From Arthrobacter sp. Alg241-R88 (GTDB taxonomy: Bacteria; Actinomycetota; Actinomycetes; Actinomycetales; Micrococcaceae): a stretch of 48,880 nt of DNA. The notes beneath the pieces were generated by a model. The model was given only the letters and a program-made list of their open reading frames with translations. It was not told the origin of the DNA and made no database searches. Within the stretch, counting starts at the first letter, position 1, and every line of letters starts with the position of its first letter. A program made the position numbers and the translations under genes. Location of the stretch: assembly GCF_900537115.1 (NCBI RefSeq), contig NZ_UNRG01000006.1:1-48880 (forward strand). The letters are read 5' to 3'. This document shows, one piece after another, positions 1-8,243 of this stretch.

Positions 1-178
1 GCGTGCTCACTTCCTGCAAGCGTTTCTTCCGGTTTCCCTCTGCGGGAATCCGAACGCAGCACACCAGCTCGGCCTTGCCGATATCCAGTGCAGCGACCCT
101 GGCAATAATCTCTTCCTCATCTTGGGACTCAGCCAGCATGGACTCCGTCATCTCCTCCCGAACGCGCCCGCCGAACAT
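1..178 (-). mobile_element. IS110-family transposase, N-terminal fragment (cut by window edge)
   Basis: Reading the minus strand from the ATG at 178 gives 59 codons that run off the left edge of the window. Residues about 29-45 (ALDIGKAELVCCVRIP) match the start of the DEDD RuvC-like catalytic domain of IS110-family transposases, where the first Asp binds metal. IS110 enzymes move circular intermediates and usually leave no clear terminal inverted repeats, so I cannot place the element end; it should lie somewhere in 179-402. Only the N-terminus is visible, so I cannot tell whether the element is intact. The family call rests on a short stretch but the motif is characteristic. Confidence 0.75.
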
Positions 179-402
179 AACAGCGGCCGCCTGGGGAATC
201 ACGAGGGAAAGGAAAATCTAGTCCTCGTTCTCAACAACGGAAACAGTAAAGGGCTCACGTCATGATCCCCAACACCTGGCTACCTAACGGCCTCAAGGAA
301 CCAAAGAACCACGGCTTCGACAGGCGACCACACGCACATTTTCAGCCCGGAACGGGCGCCCCGCAAGGGACACAAAGGCTACCTACTTGGGGCAGGGAGG
401 GG
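179..402. other. Non-coding gap between IS110 fragment and ferritin
   Basis: No convincing gene is seen here. The stretch should contain the promoter-side end of the IS110 element and the downstream flank of the ferritin gene. No terminal inverted repeat or clear terminator hairpin could be recognised. Confidence 0.4.
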
Positions 403-933
403 TCAGAGGGCGCCGCCGGCAGCTTCCGGGGCGGAGGAGTCACGGCCGCCGTCGCCGACGGTTTCGCGGGCAATGAAGTTCTCGATGTCGAACAGGTTGT
501 CCGCGCGCTCGGCGATGTTCAGCAGCGTGGTCATGGACGCGACTTCCTCCACCTGCTCCTTCAGGAACCAGAGCATAAACTGCTCGCCCAGTGCATCGTT
601 TTCGGCGCGGGCGGCCCGGAATAGGTCCTCGATGTTGCGTGTGACTTCCTTTTCCTGCTGCAGGGCCAGGGCCAGCGGCTCGGTGACCGACGTGAAGTCG
701 TTGCGGACGGCGGGGACGCCGGGAATGGTGAAGGCGATGTCCCGGTCCAGCATGTACTGCACCATCATCATGGCGTGGTTCCGTTCCTCCACAGACTGGC
801 GGTAGAAGTACCTGGCCAGCTGGGGGAGGTCCTGGTTGGCGAACCAGGTGGCCACGGCAATGTACTGCTGCGATGCCGTGAATTCGTTGGCGATCTGGGT
901 GGACAGGAGCGCATTGAATGTTGAAGTGGTCAT
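403..933 (-). CDS. bfrB: Ferritin (BfrB type)
   Basis: A 176-residue ferritin-like four-helix protein that oxidises Fe(II) and stores it as ferrihydrite in a 24-mer shell in the cytoplasm. The ferroxidase ligands are visible: Glu in the ANEFTASQQY helix, the EERNHA motif around residues 49-54, and later Glu residues in the EQFMLWFLKEQVEE helix. Length fits mycobacterial BfrB, and no haem-ligand Met motif of bacterioferritin was noticed. The tail (about 155-176) is Gly/Ala-rich and probably disordered. The ATG at 933 lies six bases after a TAGACT -10 box, so the mRNA is probably leaderless; no Shine-Dalgarno is present. Confidence 0.92.
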   Translation of the reverse strand: MTTSTFNALLSTQIANEFTASQQYIAVATWFANQDLPQLARYFYRQSVEERNHAMMMVQYMLDRDIAFTIPGVPAVRNDFTSVTEPLALALQQEKEVTRNIEDLFRAARAENDALGEQFMLWFLKEQVEEVASMTTLLNIAERADNLFDIENFIARETVGDGGRDSSAPEAAGGAL

Positions 934-939
934 AGCCCG

Positions 940-945
940 AGTCTA
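940..945 (-). promoter_or_regulatory. -10 box of leaderless ferritin promoter
   Basis: TAGACT on the minus strand, followed by six bases and then the ATG at 933. This distance places transcription start at the A of the start codon. No good -35 hexamer is obvious. Confidence 0.55.
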
Positions 946-1005
946 GGGACGGCCGCGGGGAGCCACCAGTGTGGAAAGGCTCTGCTACCCAAAGGCGAGG
1001 CTGTC

Positions 1006-1611
1006 CTATTCCGCGTGGGGCTCATCCTCCACGGGCTCATCCTCCACCGGGTCGATCGAGACGACGGCCAGGAAACCGCGGCCCAGGACCTCAGGGGTGT
1101 CGACGTCGGAGCCCACCACGGCGTCGTACCGCCCCAGTGCCTCGGGTTCCTCGGTTCCTTCGGCTGCCGTGGCCTGTCCCTGGAGCAGGATCCCCAGCTG
1201 CCCTTCGAAGATGGGCTTGGCACGCTTTTTCGAGAGCTCGATGATAGACGTGAAACCCTTGAAACGGCCTGACCGCGTGATGACGTTGAGGCCCCGGATG
1301 TCGCCCGTCGGAAGGGAAGCATGCGTGCTGGCCCCGCCCGGAAACCGGAACGGACGGTACTTCTCGAGGGGATGTTCGGCGCCGTCCACGGACAGCAGCA
1401 GGAGCTCTCCCTCGACCACCGTCAGCACCCGCTCCATCCCGGGGAACGTGGAGAAGTCGCCGGCCTTGCTGACATCAGCGATGCTGACCCGCCAGTCCCA
1501 GGCCTCGTCCTGCGTGGAAGCTGTGCCGGGGTGGCTGGCCAGCTGGCGCGTCACTCCGCCGCCGTTGCGCCAGGGTTCGGGCTTGAGCTCTGCAAAGCGG
1601 ATGATCTCCAT
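1006..1611 (-). CDS. hutD: HutD-family protein
   Basis: A 201-residue cupin-fold protein of the HutD family. The diagnostic start is visible: residues 8-24 hold EPWRNGGGVTRQLA, followed by WRVSIADVSKAGDFSTFPGMERVLTV in pieces typical of the family. HutD is linked to histidine utilisation in proteobacteria, where it is thought to cap pathway flux, but its biochemical role is not settled. No hut genes are nearby, so this copy is an orphan. The last 25 residues are acidic with an EDEPVEDEP repeat. The ATG at 1611 follows TAGGCT by six bases, again a leaderless layout. Confidence 0.85.
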   Translation of the reverse strand: MEIIRFAELKPEPWRNGGGVTRQLASHPGTASTQDEAWDWRVSIADVSKAGDFSTFPGMERVLTVVEGELLLLSVDGAEHPLEKYRPFRFPGGASTHASLPTGDIRGLNVITRSGRFKGFTSIIELSKKRAKPIFEGQLGILLQGQATAAEGTEEPEALGRYDAVVGSDVDTPEVLGRGFLAVVSIDPVEDEPVEDEPHAE

Positions 1612-1617
1612 CTGCCC

Positions 1618-1623
1618 AGCCTA
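1618..1623 (-). promoter_or_regulatory. -10 box of leaderless hutD promoter
   Basis: TAGGCT on the minus strand, six bases before the ATG at 1611. No Shine-Dalgarno lies between them. Confidence 0.5.
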
Positions 1624-1707
1624 ATTCCCCCGCGTACATCCCGCGGCCAGCCTTCCTGCTACTCTCCTCCGGGGGGATAACACAAAAACAGCCTCAAGGA
1701 GCCGGGA

Positions 1708-2322
1708 ATGTTTGTAAAAGTGTGTGGTCTCAGTACGCCCGAATCCGTCCGTGAAGCGGTAAGTGCCGGGGCGGATGCCGTGGGTTTCGTCCTCACCGCC
1801 AGCCCCCGCGTTGTCTCGCCGTCCCAGGCCTCCTCGTTGCTGGCGGAGGTCCCCGCGGGAGTCGCGCCCATCGGAGTATTCCGCCACGAACCTGTGGCCG
1901 ACGCTGTGGCGATCGCCCGCGTTGCCGGGCTGGAATGGATCCAGCTTCACGGCGCGCGCACCCGCGAGGACGTCGCTACCGTGCACGACGCCGGCATGAA
2001 GCTGATCAGGGCAGTCACCATGGAAGCCGCTCCGGAGGAGTTCGAAGACTGGGGCGAGGATCTTCTACTGATCGACGCCGCCGTACCCGGCTCCGGGGAG
2101 GCATGGGACTATGCTTCCGTGGCCGCCCTGCCGGTTCTTCAAGGACGGCATTGGCTGCTCGCCGGCGGGCTAGACCCCGCCAACGTCGGTACCGCCTCTA
2201 CGGCAGCCCACGCCTGGGGCGTCGATGTCTCCTCCGGCGTGGAGGCATCCCGGGGCGTGAAGGACCTGGCCAAGGTGCGTGCCTTTGTGCAGGCAGCGAA
2301 GGGTGCTGCCGCCCCGGCCTAG
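1708..2322 (+). CDS. trpF: Phosphoribosylanthranilate isomerase
   Basis: TrpF performs the Amadori rearrangement of N-(5-phosphoribosyl)anthranilate to CdRP in tryptophan synthesis. The 204-residue TIM barrel is full length. The general-base Cys is in KVCGL at the end of strand 1 (residues 4-8). The SPR phosphate loop (about 32-34), QLHG (about 78-81), LLIDAAVPGSG carrying the catalytic Asp, LAGGLDPANV and the phosphate-binding GVDVSSGVE are all present. An AAGGAG Shine-Dalgarno precedes the ATG. The gene stands alone here, away from other trp genes. Some actinobacteria use the bifunctional PriA for this step, so it may be a second route or a specialised enzyme. Confidence 0.93.
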   Translation: MFVKVCGLSTPESVREAVSAGADAVGFVLTASPRVVSPSQASSLLAEVPAGVAPIGVFRHEPVADAVAIARVAGLEWIQLHGARTREDVATVHDAGMKLIRAVTMEAAPEEFEDWGEDLLLIDAAVPGSGEAWDYASVAALPVLQGRHWLLAGGLDPANVGTASTAAHAWGVDVSSGVEASRGVKDLAKVRAFVQAAKGAAAPA

Positions 2323-2381
2323 CAGCCGGGTTAAGGGGCCGGTCAGGGCAAACCCCCATCCTTTTGTCAGAGCCCCCGGGG

Positions 2382-2387
2382 CACAAT
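2382..2387 (+). promoter_or_regulatory. -10-like box of leaderless yccF promoter
   Basis: CACAAT, six bases before the ATG at 2394. No Shine-Dalgarno is present before that ATG. Confidence 0.4.
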
Positions 2388-2393
2388 GGATGA

Positions 2394-2795
2394 ATGAAGA
2401 CACTGCTCAACATCATCTGGCTGGTTTTCGGGGGATTCTGGCTTGCGCTGGGCTACTTCCTGGCCGGCGTCATCTGCTGCCTGCTCATCATCACCATCCC
2501 GTGGGGCATCGCCTCCTTCAGGATTGCGGCATACACGCTGTGGCCGTTTGGCCGCACAGTGGTGGACAAGCCCGGCGGCACAGGGGTGTTCTCCCTGCTG
2601 GGCAATGTGATCTGGCTGCTGGTGGCGGGCATCTGGATTGCCATCGGCCACGTGGTCACGGCCTTTGCCATGGCCGTCACCATCATCGGCATCCCGCTGG
2701 CCATCGCGAACCTGAAGCTCATCCCGGTGTCCCTGATGCCGCTGGGCAAGCAGATCGTGCCAACCAGCGCGCCGTTCGTCACGGCCTACCGGTAA
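2394..2795 (+). CDS. YccF-domain inner membrane protein
   Basis: A 133-residue membrane protein with two copies of the YccF domain, each a pair of hydrophobic helices ending in an ITIPWGI or IIGIPLAI turn and a short polar tail (PFGRTVV near 51, PLGKQIV near 121). The N-terminus MKTLLNIIWLVFGG is typical of the family. The function is unknown; the family is widespread and small. No partner gene is evident; it converges on the VOC gene downstream. Confidence 0.85.
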   Translation: MKTLLNIIWLVFGGFWLALGYFLAGVICCLLIITIPWGIASFRIAAYTLWPFGRTVVDKPGGTGVFSLLGNVIWLLVAGIWIAIGHVVTAFAMAVTIIGIPLAIANLKLIPVSLMPLGKQIVPTSAPFVTAYR

Positions 2796-2834
2796 CCCGG
2801 CTCCCCGCCCCACCGCCGAAAGCAGCCCGGGAAC

Positions 2835-2871
2835 GGATGAGCTGACGCGACTCTACTCCGTCAGCTCATCC
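2835..2871. terminator. 13-bp perfect inverted repeat spanning a stop codon (convergent terminator)
   Basis: GGATGAGCTGACG (2835-2847) pairs with CGTCAGCTCATCC (2859-2871) around an 11-base loop. It lies between yccF and the convergent VOC gene, whose TAG stop is at 2853-2855. One arm is therefore the last codons of the VOC gene. There is no T-run, so it would be a hairpin-only bidirectional terminator or an mRNA 3' end protector. Confidence 0.6.
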
Positions 2872-3239
2872 GGCCGCAGCGCCCGCAGGACGCAGAACTC
2901 ATTGCCGTCCGGATCAGCCATTACCACCCAGGTGACCTCCGGGCCCTGGCCCACGGAAACGCGTTTGGCGCCAAGGCCTTCGAGCCTTGCCACCTCTGCG
3001 TCGCGGTCCTCCGGCCGCAGGTCCAGGTGAAGCCTGTTCTTGACCTCCTTGCGCTCGGGCACCTTGAGGAAGAGCAGGTCCGGGGATACCCCGTCCTCGG
3101 GGCTGCCGGCCGGCGGCTCGAGCACAATCTCGTCGTCCGCCTCGTAGGTCCGGCGCCACCCCAGCGCCTTCTCCCAGAAGTCCGCGGGCACTTTCGGATC
3201 GGTCGAATCAGTGCAAAGGGACTGGATGCGCAGGGTCAT
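2853..3239 (-). CDS. VOC-superfamily (glyoxalase-like) protein
   Basis: A 128-residue single-module vicinal oxygen chelate protein. Visible landmarks are an N-terminal strand MTLRIQSLCTDSTDP, FWEKALGW (helix 1 end), LHLDLRPED (central strand with possible metal-ligand His) and the closing VMADPDGNEFCVL. This is the subgroup annotated as glyoxalase-like domain; substrate cannot be predicted. A longer reading frame reaches 3296, but the ATG at 3239 is preferred because the conserved domain begins there and an AACACT -10-like box lies six bases upstream. Confidence 0.85.
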   Translation of the reverse strand: MTLRIQSLCTDSTDPKVPADFWEKALGWRRTYEADDEIVLEPPAGSPEDGVSPDLLFLKVPERKEVKNRLHLDLRPEDRDAEVARLEGLGAKRVSVGQGPEVTWVVMADPDGNEFCVLRALRPDELTE

Positions 3240-3245
3240 CCGAGC

Positions 3246-3251
3246 AGTGTT
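3246..3251 (-). promoter_or_regulatory. -10-like box of leaderless VOC promoter
   Basis: AACACT on the minus strand, six bases before the ATG at 3239. It supports the shorter start. Confidence 0.4.
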
Positions 3252-3334
3252 GCATCCCCCAACGTGAACCGTAAAGGTCCGGCTGGCGGAAACCATCCAC
3301 TGGGTACGGCCGGACCAACAGGGCGCCGGGTCCT

Positions 3335-4144
3335 TCAGCGGGGGCTAAATGCCCCGTTTACCAGGAGGGCCACGGCTCCGCTGTCGTCCAATTCCGCGGC
3401 TATATCCACGTCGCCGGCATAACCGGCACCGGCCAGCTCGCGGCCGCTTGAACACCCGTGCAGCATTTCGCGGAGCCGCGGTTCCGCCGCCTCGAACACC
3501 GCCATCGCCGCAACGGCTTCCGGTGAGTAACCGTGCCTGCCGTCTTCGGCCTCGTAGCCGCCCTTGCCGGCAGCCACCAGGCCCGCCACAAATGCGCCTG
3601 CGCCGATCTGGTCCTCCACAGCAGGGCGGAGGGTGCCGTCCGGCCAGTGTTCGCCGGCGGCAATCACCGCGATCACGGCACCTTCATCGAAGTTGGCCAT
3701 CACCCAATCGGCTGTTGCCGCCGCATTGCGGAGCGATACCGCAGCCACCAGCGGGACCTCGTGGGCCAATTCATGGCAGAGAGCGGAACCGTTTGGCGAC
3801 GGCAGGACCACCCGTTCCAGGGACCCTGCAGCCCGGAGACTCGCGGGAGAGAGGCTCAGCCCGCCGCCGTTGCGGGGCCCTGCCAGTTGGGCGCCGTGGC
3901 GGGCGGCGAAGTCCTCCGCGCTGGTGTCCTTCCAGGGAAACGGAAAGACGACGGCTCCCCGGTCCAGGGCGACGCTGACGCAGGTGCTGAAGGACAGGAC
4001 GTCCACCACCACGGCGAGGTCCGCCCCGGACGTTACTGTCCTGGCGCCGTCGAGCCCCCATTCCAGCCGCACTGTGTAGGGCAGTTGCCGGTGGGCGGCA
4101 CTTGCCGTCAGCGTGTGGCGGGGGTTTGAAGTGGGTGCGTTCAC
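3335..4144 (-). CDS. ComB-like 2-phosphosulfolactate phosphatase family protein
   Basis: A 269-residue member of the ComB family, named for the enzyme that removes phosphate from 2-phosphosulfolactate in coenzyme M synthesis. The core VVVDVLSFSTCVSVALDRG (about residues 46-64), LPSPNGSAL and IAAGEHWPDGTLRPAVED segments fit the fold. Actinobacteria do not make coenzyme M, so the true substrate is unknown. The GTG at 4144 is chosen as start because it forms a GTGA overlap with the stop of the upstream DUF4031/HD gene; an upstream extension exists to 4186 but would overlap that gene further. The two genes are probably co-translated. Confidence 0.8.
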   Translation of the reverse strand: MNAPTSNPRHTLTASAAHRQLPYTVRLEWGLDGARTVTSGADLAVVVDVLSFSTCVSVALDRGAVVFPFPWKDTSAEDFAARHGAQLAGPRNGGGLSLSPASLRAAGSLERVVLPSPNGSALCHELAHEVPLVAAVSLRNAAATADWVMANFDEGAVIAVIAAGEHWPDGTLRPAVEDQIGAGAFVAGLVAAGKGGYEAEDGRHGYSPEAVAAMAVFEAAEPRLREMLHGCSSGRELAGAGYAGDVDIAAELDDSGAVALLVNGAFSPR

Positions 4145-5010
4145 GCCAGTTCGCCTTTCAGGTTCCGGTGGGCGGCGTCCAGCCACAGCTCCTGCGCCCG
4201 GCCGGTGTGGAACAGCGGGTCAAGTTCCAGCAGGTGGCGTACGACGGCGGCGCGCCCGGCTGCGAAGTCAGCGTCGCCAATGTGGGCATAGTCCTGGCGG
4301 ACGTCGGCCACGTACCTCGCATACTCGTCAGGTTCGCCGCCCAGGACGGAAAGGTCGGCATCGCAAAGGAGGGCGCCGTCGTCGTCCCCCGGCCCGGGGC
4401 GATGGTCCGATGTCAGCCGCACCAGCCGGGCCACCTCCGCAATCTGCGCCCCGGGAAGGCCGGCCGCGACCAACCGGTCCTCCGCGAGGCGGGCCGAGTC
4501 CTCTTCGTCCTGCCCCGCCACACCTCGGTAGACGGCGTCGTGGAACCATGCGGCCAGCAGCACCGTGTGCGGCGGGTCAACGGGATCGGTGAGCAGGTCA
4601 AGCGCTTCCAGTACCGACAGCAGGTGGGTGCAGCCGTGGTACCGGCGGTGCGGCTCGCTCCAGCGGTCCAGGAGGTCCAGGAACAGCGCGTCGTGGCCGG
4701 GCATGATGGCGTCCCAGCGGTTGAACAGCGGGACCTTGAGTGACTTGTTCCGTTGCCGGGCAGGGATCCGCAGCCCGCTGCCGATCAGCTTGCGGACCAG
4801 GATCCGGGCCTCCACGGGAATTGCCCCTGCCGCAACCAGCTCATCGAAGCGGCGCTCCGCAACGTCGTAATGGTCGCCGTCGAAGGCCCGCTCCGGAATG
4901 CCGGCGGCAGCGGCGAATTCGTGCAGTTCCGCCAGTGACGAGTCAGACACCAGATGAGAGAAGTGGGTCCCGTGGGCAGGCCAGAGCGGCGGATCGATGT
5001 AGATGGCCAT
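4141..5010 (-). CDS. DUF4031 domain fused to HD-domain protein
   Basis: A 289-residue two-part protein. Residues 1-90 match DUF4031 (start MAIYIDPPLWPAHGT, then HLVSDSSLAELHEFA), a short actinobacterial domain of unknown function. Residues 110-289 look like an HD-type metal phosphohydrolase: HRRYHGCTHL, then WFHDAVYRG with the His-Asp pair, and LLCDADLSVLGG with a late Asp. Such HD domains hydrolyse phosphate esters of nucleotides or related molecules; the substrate here is unknown. The ATG at 5010 follows TAGACT by six bases, a leaderless start. It is coupled to the ComB-like gene. Confidence 0.82.
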   Translation of the reverse strand: MAIYIDPPLWPAHGTHFSHLVSDSSLAELHEFAAAAGIPERAFDGDHYDVAERRFDELVAAGAIPVEARILVRKLIGSGLRIPARQRNKSLKVPLFNRWDAIMPGHDALFLDLLDRWSEPHRRYHGCTHLLSVLEALDLLTDPVDPPHTVLLAAWFHDAVYRGVAGQDEEDSARLAEDRLVAAGLPGAQIAEVARLVRLTSDHRPGPGDDDGALLCDADLSVLGGEPDEYARYVADVRQDYAHIGDADFAAGRAAVVRHLLELDPLFHTGRAQELWLDAAHRNLKGELA

Positions 5011-5016
5011 GGAGGA

Positions 5017-5022
5017 AGTCTA
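5017..5022 (-). promoter_or_regulatory. -10 box of leaderless DUF4031/HD promoter
   Basis: TAGACT on the minus strand, six bases from the ATG at 5010. The intervening bases TCCTCC are anti-Shine-Dalgarno-like, not a ribosome site. Confidence 0.5.
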
Positions 5023-5137
5023 GTTGGGGCGGGTGCACGGCGCGCTTTGCTGGAATACGCCGATACCAACGGGGAGATATTCGGGCCGTTACCCGAGAAT
5101 GCGGCACAGATCTCGGGTTCTTACCGCATCTGCGTCT

Positions 5138-5143
5138 TACACT
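5138..5143 (+). promoter_or_regulatory. -10 box of leaderless molybdate-operon promoter
   Basis: TACACT, six bases before the ATG at 5150. Just upstream is a 7-bp inverted repeat, CCCGAGA near 5093 and TCTCGGG at 5111-5117, placed where a repressor could block the promoter. Confidence 0.55.
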
Positions 5144-5149
5144 GGCCCT

Positions 5150-5557
5150 ATGACCATTATTCGCGTTGCTGAGGCTGCCCGCTTCCTTGGTGTCAGCGAC
5201 GACACTGTGCGGCGCTGGTTGGACAACGGGTCGCTCACCGCCATTAAGGACGACGGCGGCCGGCTTGCCGTGGACGGGCTGGAACTGGCCCGGCACGCCC
5301 GGAAACTCGCGCAGCTTCCGGACGATCCGCACCGTACCGGCAGCTCCGCGCGCAACAGGTTCGTGGGCCTGGTTACCGGCATCACGGCGGACAAGGTTAT
5401 GGCCCAGGTGGAGCTGCAGTGCGGGCCGTTCCGGGTGGTGTCGCTCATGAGCAGCGAGGCCGTTCGGGAGCTGGGGCTGGAACCCGGCTCCGTGGCCACC
5501 GCGGTGGTCAAAGCCACCACGGTCATCATCGAAACGCCGCAGGGCAAGGCGCTGTGA
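5150..5557 (+). CDS. HTH-TOBE molybdate-responsive regulator/molbindin
   Basis: A 135-residue protein. Residues 1-52 form a MerR/excisionase-like helix-turn-helix (RVAEAARFLGVSDDTVRRWL). Residues about 68-132 form one TOBE/Mop domain (NRFVGLVTGITADKVMAQVEL...), the small beta barrel that binds molybdate or tungstate. It leads the modABC genes and overlaps modA by GTGA (5554-5557), so it is very likely the local oxyanion sensor, a functional counterpart of ModE with a different DNA-binding domain. A longer frame starts at 5024, but the ATG at 5150 begins the HTH and sits six bases after TACACT. Confidence 0.85.
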   Translation: MTIIRVAEAARFLGVSDDTVRRWLDNGSLTAIKDDGGRLAVDGLELARHARKLAQLPDDPHRTGSSARNRFVGLVTGITADKVMAQVELQCGPFRVVSLMSSEAVRELGLEPGSVATAVVKATTVIIETPQGKAL

Positions 5558-6336
5558 ACAAGATCCACGAGCTCACCGCATTGCTGCTGGCAGTACTGAT
5601 GGCCGCCACGCTGGCTGCGTGCACCGGCAAGGGCGATGCGGCCGCCAACACCAGCGGCGGGGTCCTGACCGTGTTCGCGGCCGCGTCCCTCAAAACCAGC
5701 TTCACGGAACTGGCAGAGATGTTTGAAGCCCGGCACCCCGGCACCACGGTCACCCTCAGCTTCGCCGGGTCGGCAGACCTTGCCACCCAGATCAACCAGG
5801 GCGCGCCGGCGGACGTCTTCGCCTCCGCAGATACCAGGAACATGGAAGAACTTCAGGAGACCGGGCTGGTGGACGGTGAACCGCAGATTTTCGCCACCAA
5901 CACGCTCGCCATCGCCGTCCCACCGGGAAATCCGGCCGGCATCCGTTCTTTCGCGGACCTCGCCAAAACTGGAACCCGTCTGGTGCAATGTGCCCGGCAG
6001 GTTCCCTGCGGTGCGGCCGCAGCCACCATCGAACAGCAGACCGGAATAGACCTGAACCCGGTCAGCGAGGAAAACTCCGTGACGGACGTGCTGGGCAAAG
6101 TCGTCTCCGCGGAAGCCGACGCGGGGCTGGTGTACGTCACCGACCTGAAGTCCGCAGCAGGCAGGGTGGAGGGCGTTGCCTTTCCGGAAGCGGCCGGTGC
6201 CGTCAACAGCTACCCCGCCGCCGTCCTGTCCAACACCAAAAACAGTGCGAATGCCCGCGCCTTCCTCGAACTCATCGGCAGCCCCGAAGGCCAACAGGTA
6301 CTGTCAGACGCCGGTTTCGGACCGGGCTCCCCGTGA
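5554..6336 (+). CDS. modA: Molybdate ABC transporter substrate-binding lipoprotein
   Basis: A 260-residue periplasmic-type binding protein anchored by lipid. The signal peptide ends in a LAAC lipobox with Cys at residue 23. The mature domain starts [13 protein letters not shown], the classic ModA oxyanion loop, and continues with [26 protein letters not shown] and the C-terminal [14 protein letters not shown]. It captures molybdate at the cell surface and hands it to ModB. The GTG at 5554 is chosen because it overlaps the regulator stop as GTGA and opens the signal peptide. Confidence 0.93.
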   Translation: MNKIHELTALLLAVLMAATLAACTGKGDAAANTSGGVLTVFAAASLKTSFTELAEMFEARHPGTTVTLSFAGSADLATQINQGAPADVFASADTRNMEELQETGLVDGEPQIFATNTLAIAVPPGNPAGIRSFADLAKTGTRLVQCARQVPCGAAAATIEQQTGIDLNPVSEENSVTDVLGKVVSAEADAGLVYVTDLKSAAGRVEGVAFPEAAGAVNSYPAAVLSNTKNSANARAFLELIGSPEGQQVLSDAGFGPGSP

Positions 6337-7178
6337 GCCACCAGGTTTACAGCGGCGTTCCGCGTTGGATCTATGCCGTGGCGGTCCTGGCCGCCCTGGT
6401 GGTCGTCCTGCCGCTGATCGCCATGGTCGCGAGGGTCAACTGGGCCAACTTCCTGCCGCTGGTCACTTCCGAGTCCGCTGTGTCGGCCCTGGGCCTGAGC
6501 CTCCGGACTTCCGCTGCCAGCACCGTCCTGTGCATCCTCCTGGGTGTACCGCTGGCCCTCGTTCTGGCCCGGGGCAGGTTCCCGCTGCAGGGCCTGCTGC
6601 GTTCGCTGGTGCTGCTCCCGCTCGTCCTGCCGCCAGTGGTGGGCGGCATCGCGCTCCTCTATACGTTCGGCCGGCAAGGCCTCCTGGGCAGCACCCTGGA
6701 AGTCCTCGGCCTCCAGATTGCCTTCTCCACCACCGCAGTTGTCCTTGCACAGACATTCGTGGCACTGCCGTTTTTGGTGGTGAGCCTGGAGGGGGCACTG
6801 CGGACCGGCGGTGAACGGTACGAAGCAGTCGCAGCAACGCTCGGCGCTTCGCCGGGACGGGTCTTCCGCCGCGTGACGCTGCCGCTGGTGCTGCCCGGGC
6901 TGGCCTCCGGAGCCGTGCTTTCCTTTGCCCGGAGCCTGGGCGAGTTCGGTGCCACCCTGACATTCGCGGGCAGCCTCCAAGGGGTGACCCGGACGCTGCC
7001 GCTGGAAATCTACCTGCAGCGTGAAACGGACCCGGATGCCGCCGTCGCCCTCTCCCTGGTGCTGGTGGCCGTGGCGGTGGCCGTGGTGGCGCTTGCGTAC
7101 CGGCGGCCCGGCGGGCGTGCCGGCAGGGCGTCGCAGCGGACGACGGCGGCGGCCGCCCCGGTGAGGAACGCCGCGTGA
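6333..7178 (+). CDS. modB: Molybdate ABC transporter permease
   Basis: A 281-residue inner-membrane permease with about six helices. The cytoplasmic EAA loop that docks onto the ATPase is visible as [22 protein letters not shown] (about residues 165-186). Other family landmarks are [15 protein letters not shown] and the [15 protein letters not shown] segment. The GTG at 6333 forms a GTGA overlap with the modA stop. The C-terminus ends in a basic, Arg/Ala-rich tail. Confidence 0.93.
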   Translation: MSHQVYSGVPRWIYAVAVLAALVVVLPLIAMVARVNWANFLPLVTSESAVSALGLSLRTSAASTVLCILLGVPLALVLARGRFPLQGLLRSLVLLPLVLPPVVGGIALLYTFGRQGLLGSTLEVLGLQIAFSTTAVVLAQTFVALPFLVVSLEGALRTGGERYEAVAATLGASPGRVFRRVTLPLVLPGLASGAVLSFARSLGEFGATLTFAGSLQGVTRTLPLEIYLQRETDPDAAVALSLVLVAVAVAVVALAYRRPGGRAGRASQRTTAAAAPVRNAA

Positions 7179-8233
7179 CGTTCACATTTGAGGCAGCTGT
7201 GGCCGGGCGGGGGTTCGACGTTGCCCTGACGGTCGGTCCGCGAGAAACGGTAGCGGTGATGGGGCCGAACGGGGCGGGTAAGTCCACGCTGCTGGCCGTG
7301 ATCGCGGGACTGCTGCGGCCGGACAGCGGCCGGGCCGAGCTCAACGGGCGGACGCTGTTCGACCTTTCGCCGGGCAGGAGCAGATGGACTCCGCCCCATC
7401 ACCGGGGTACAGCACTGCTCGCCCAGGAACCCCTGCTGTTCCCCCACCTCAACGCCCTGGAGAACGTTGCCTTCGGTCCGCGGAGCGCCGGGGTGGCGAA
7501 GCGCCAGGCGAGGGCCGATGCCGTTCGCTGGCTGGCCGAGGTGGAAGCGCAGGAGCTCCATGACCGCCGCCCTGCCGAGCTCTCCGGCGGCCAGGCCCAG
7601 CGCGTCGCGGTGGCCAGGGCGCTCGCGGCTGATCCGGGACTTCTCCTCCTGGACGAGCCCATGGCAGCGCTGGACATCCATTCCGCGCCGCTGCTCCGCC
7701 GCCTGCTGAAACGGGTCCTCGCAGACAGGCCGGCCATCATCATCACCCACGACGTCCTGGACGCGCTGATGCTGGCGGACCGGGTGGTCATCCTGGAAGG
7801 CGGCCGGATTTCAGAGGAAGGCCCGACCCGGGAGGTACTCGAGCGGCCCCGCAGCACCTTTGCGGCCGGGCTGGCGGGGCTCAACCTGATTCCTGGAACC
7901 CTCGCGCGTGACGGGCTCAGGACTTTCGACGGCCGGACCGTCGCCGGCCACGCGGAGGAACCCGGCCCGGCAGGCGAGGGTGACCTGGCAGCGGTGGCCG
8001 TGTTCCCGCCGTCGGCCGTTTCCGTGTTCCTGGACGACGCCCACGGCAGTCCCCGCAACTACTTCGAGGTGACCATCACGGACCTCGAGCCGCACGGCGA
8101 CCTCATCCGGGTGCGGGCGGGAAGCCTGGCGGCGGACATCACTCCCGCCGCTTCGGCAGACTTGGGCCTGGTCCCCGGCCTGCCCGTGCACTTCGTCGTC
8201 AAGGCAACGGCCGTGGCAATTTACCCGGCCTGA
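7175..8233 (+). CDS. modC: Molybdate ABC transporter ATP-binding protein
   Basis: A 352-residue ATPase that drives ModB. Walker A is GPNGAGKST (residues 30-38), the Q-loop lies in [12 protein letters not shown], the signature is [15 protein letters not shown], Walker B is [12 protein letters not shown] and the H-loop is ITHD. Residues about 285-350 form a TOBE domain ([15 protein letters not shown]...), as in other ModC proteins, which can bind molybdate for feedback inhibition. The GTG at 7175 overlaps the modB stop by GTGA. The gene ends 10 bases from the convergent YCII gene; no hairpin is obvious in that short gap. Confidence 0.93.
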   Translation: MTFTFEAAVAGRGFDVALTVGPRETVAVMGPNGAGKSTLLAVIAGLLRPDSGRAELNGRTLFDLSPGRSRWTPPHHRGTALLAQEPLLFPHLNALENVAFGPRSAGVAKRQARADAVRWLAEVEAQELHDRRPAELSGGQAQRVAVARALAADPGLLLLDEPMAALDIHSAPLLRRLLKRVLADRPAIIITHDVLDALMLADRVVILEGGRISEEGPTREVLERPRSTFAAGLAGLNLIPGTLARDGLRTFDGRTVAGHAEEPGPAGEGDLAAVAVFPPSAVSVFLDDAHGSPRNYFEVTITDLEPHGDLIRVRAGSLAADITPAASADLGLVPGLPVHFVVKATAVAIYPA

Positions 8234-8243
8234 CCGGCCGCGC

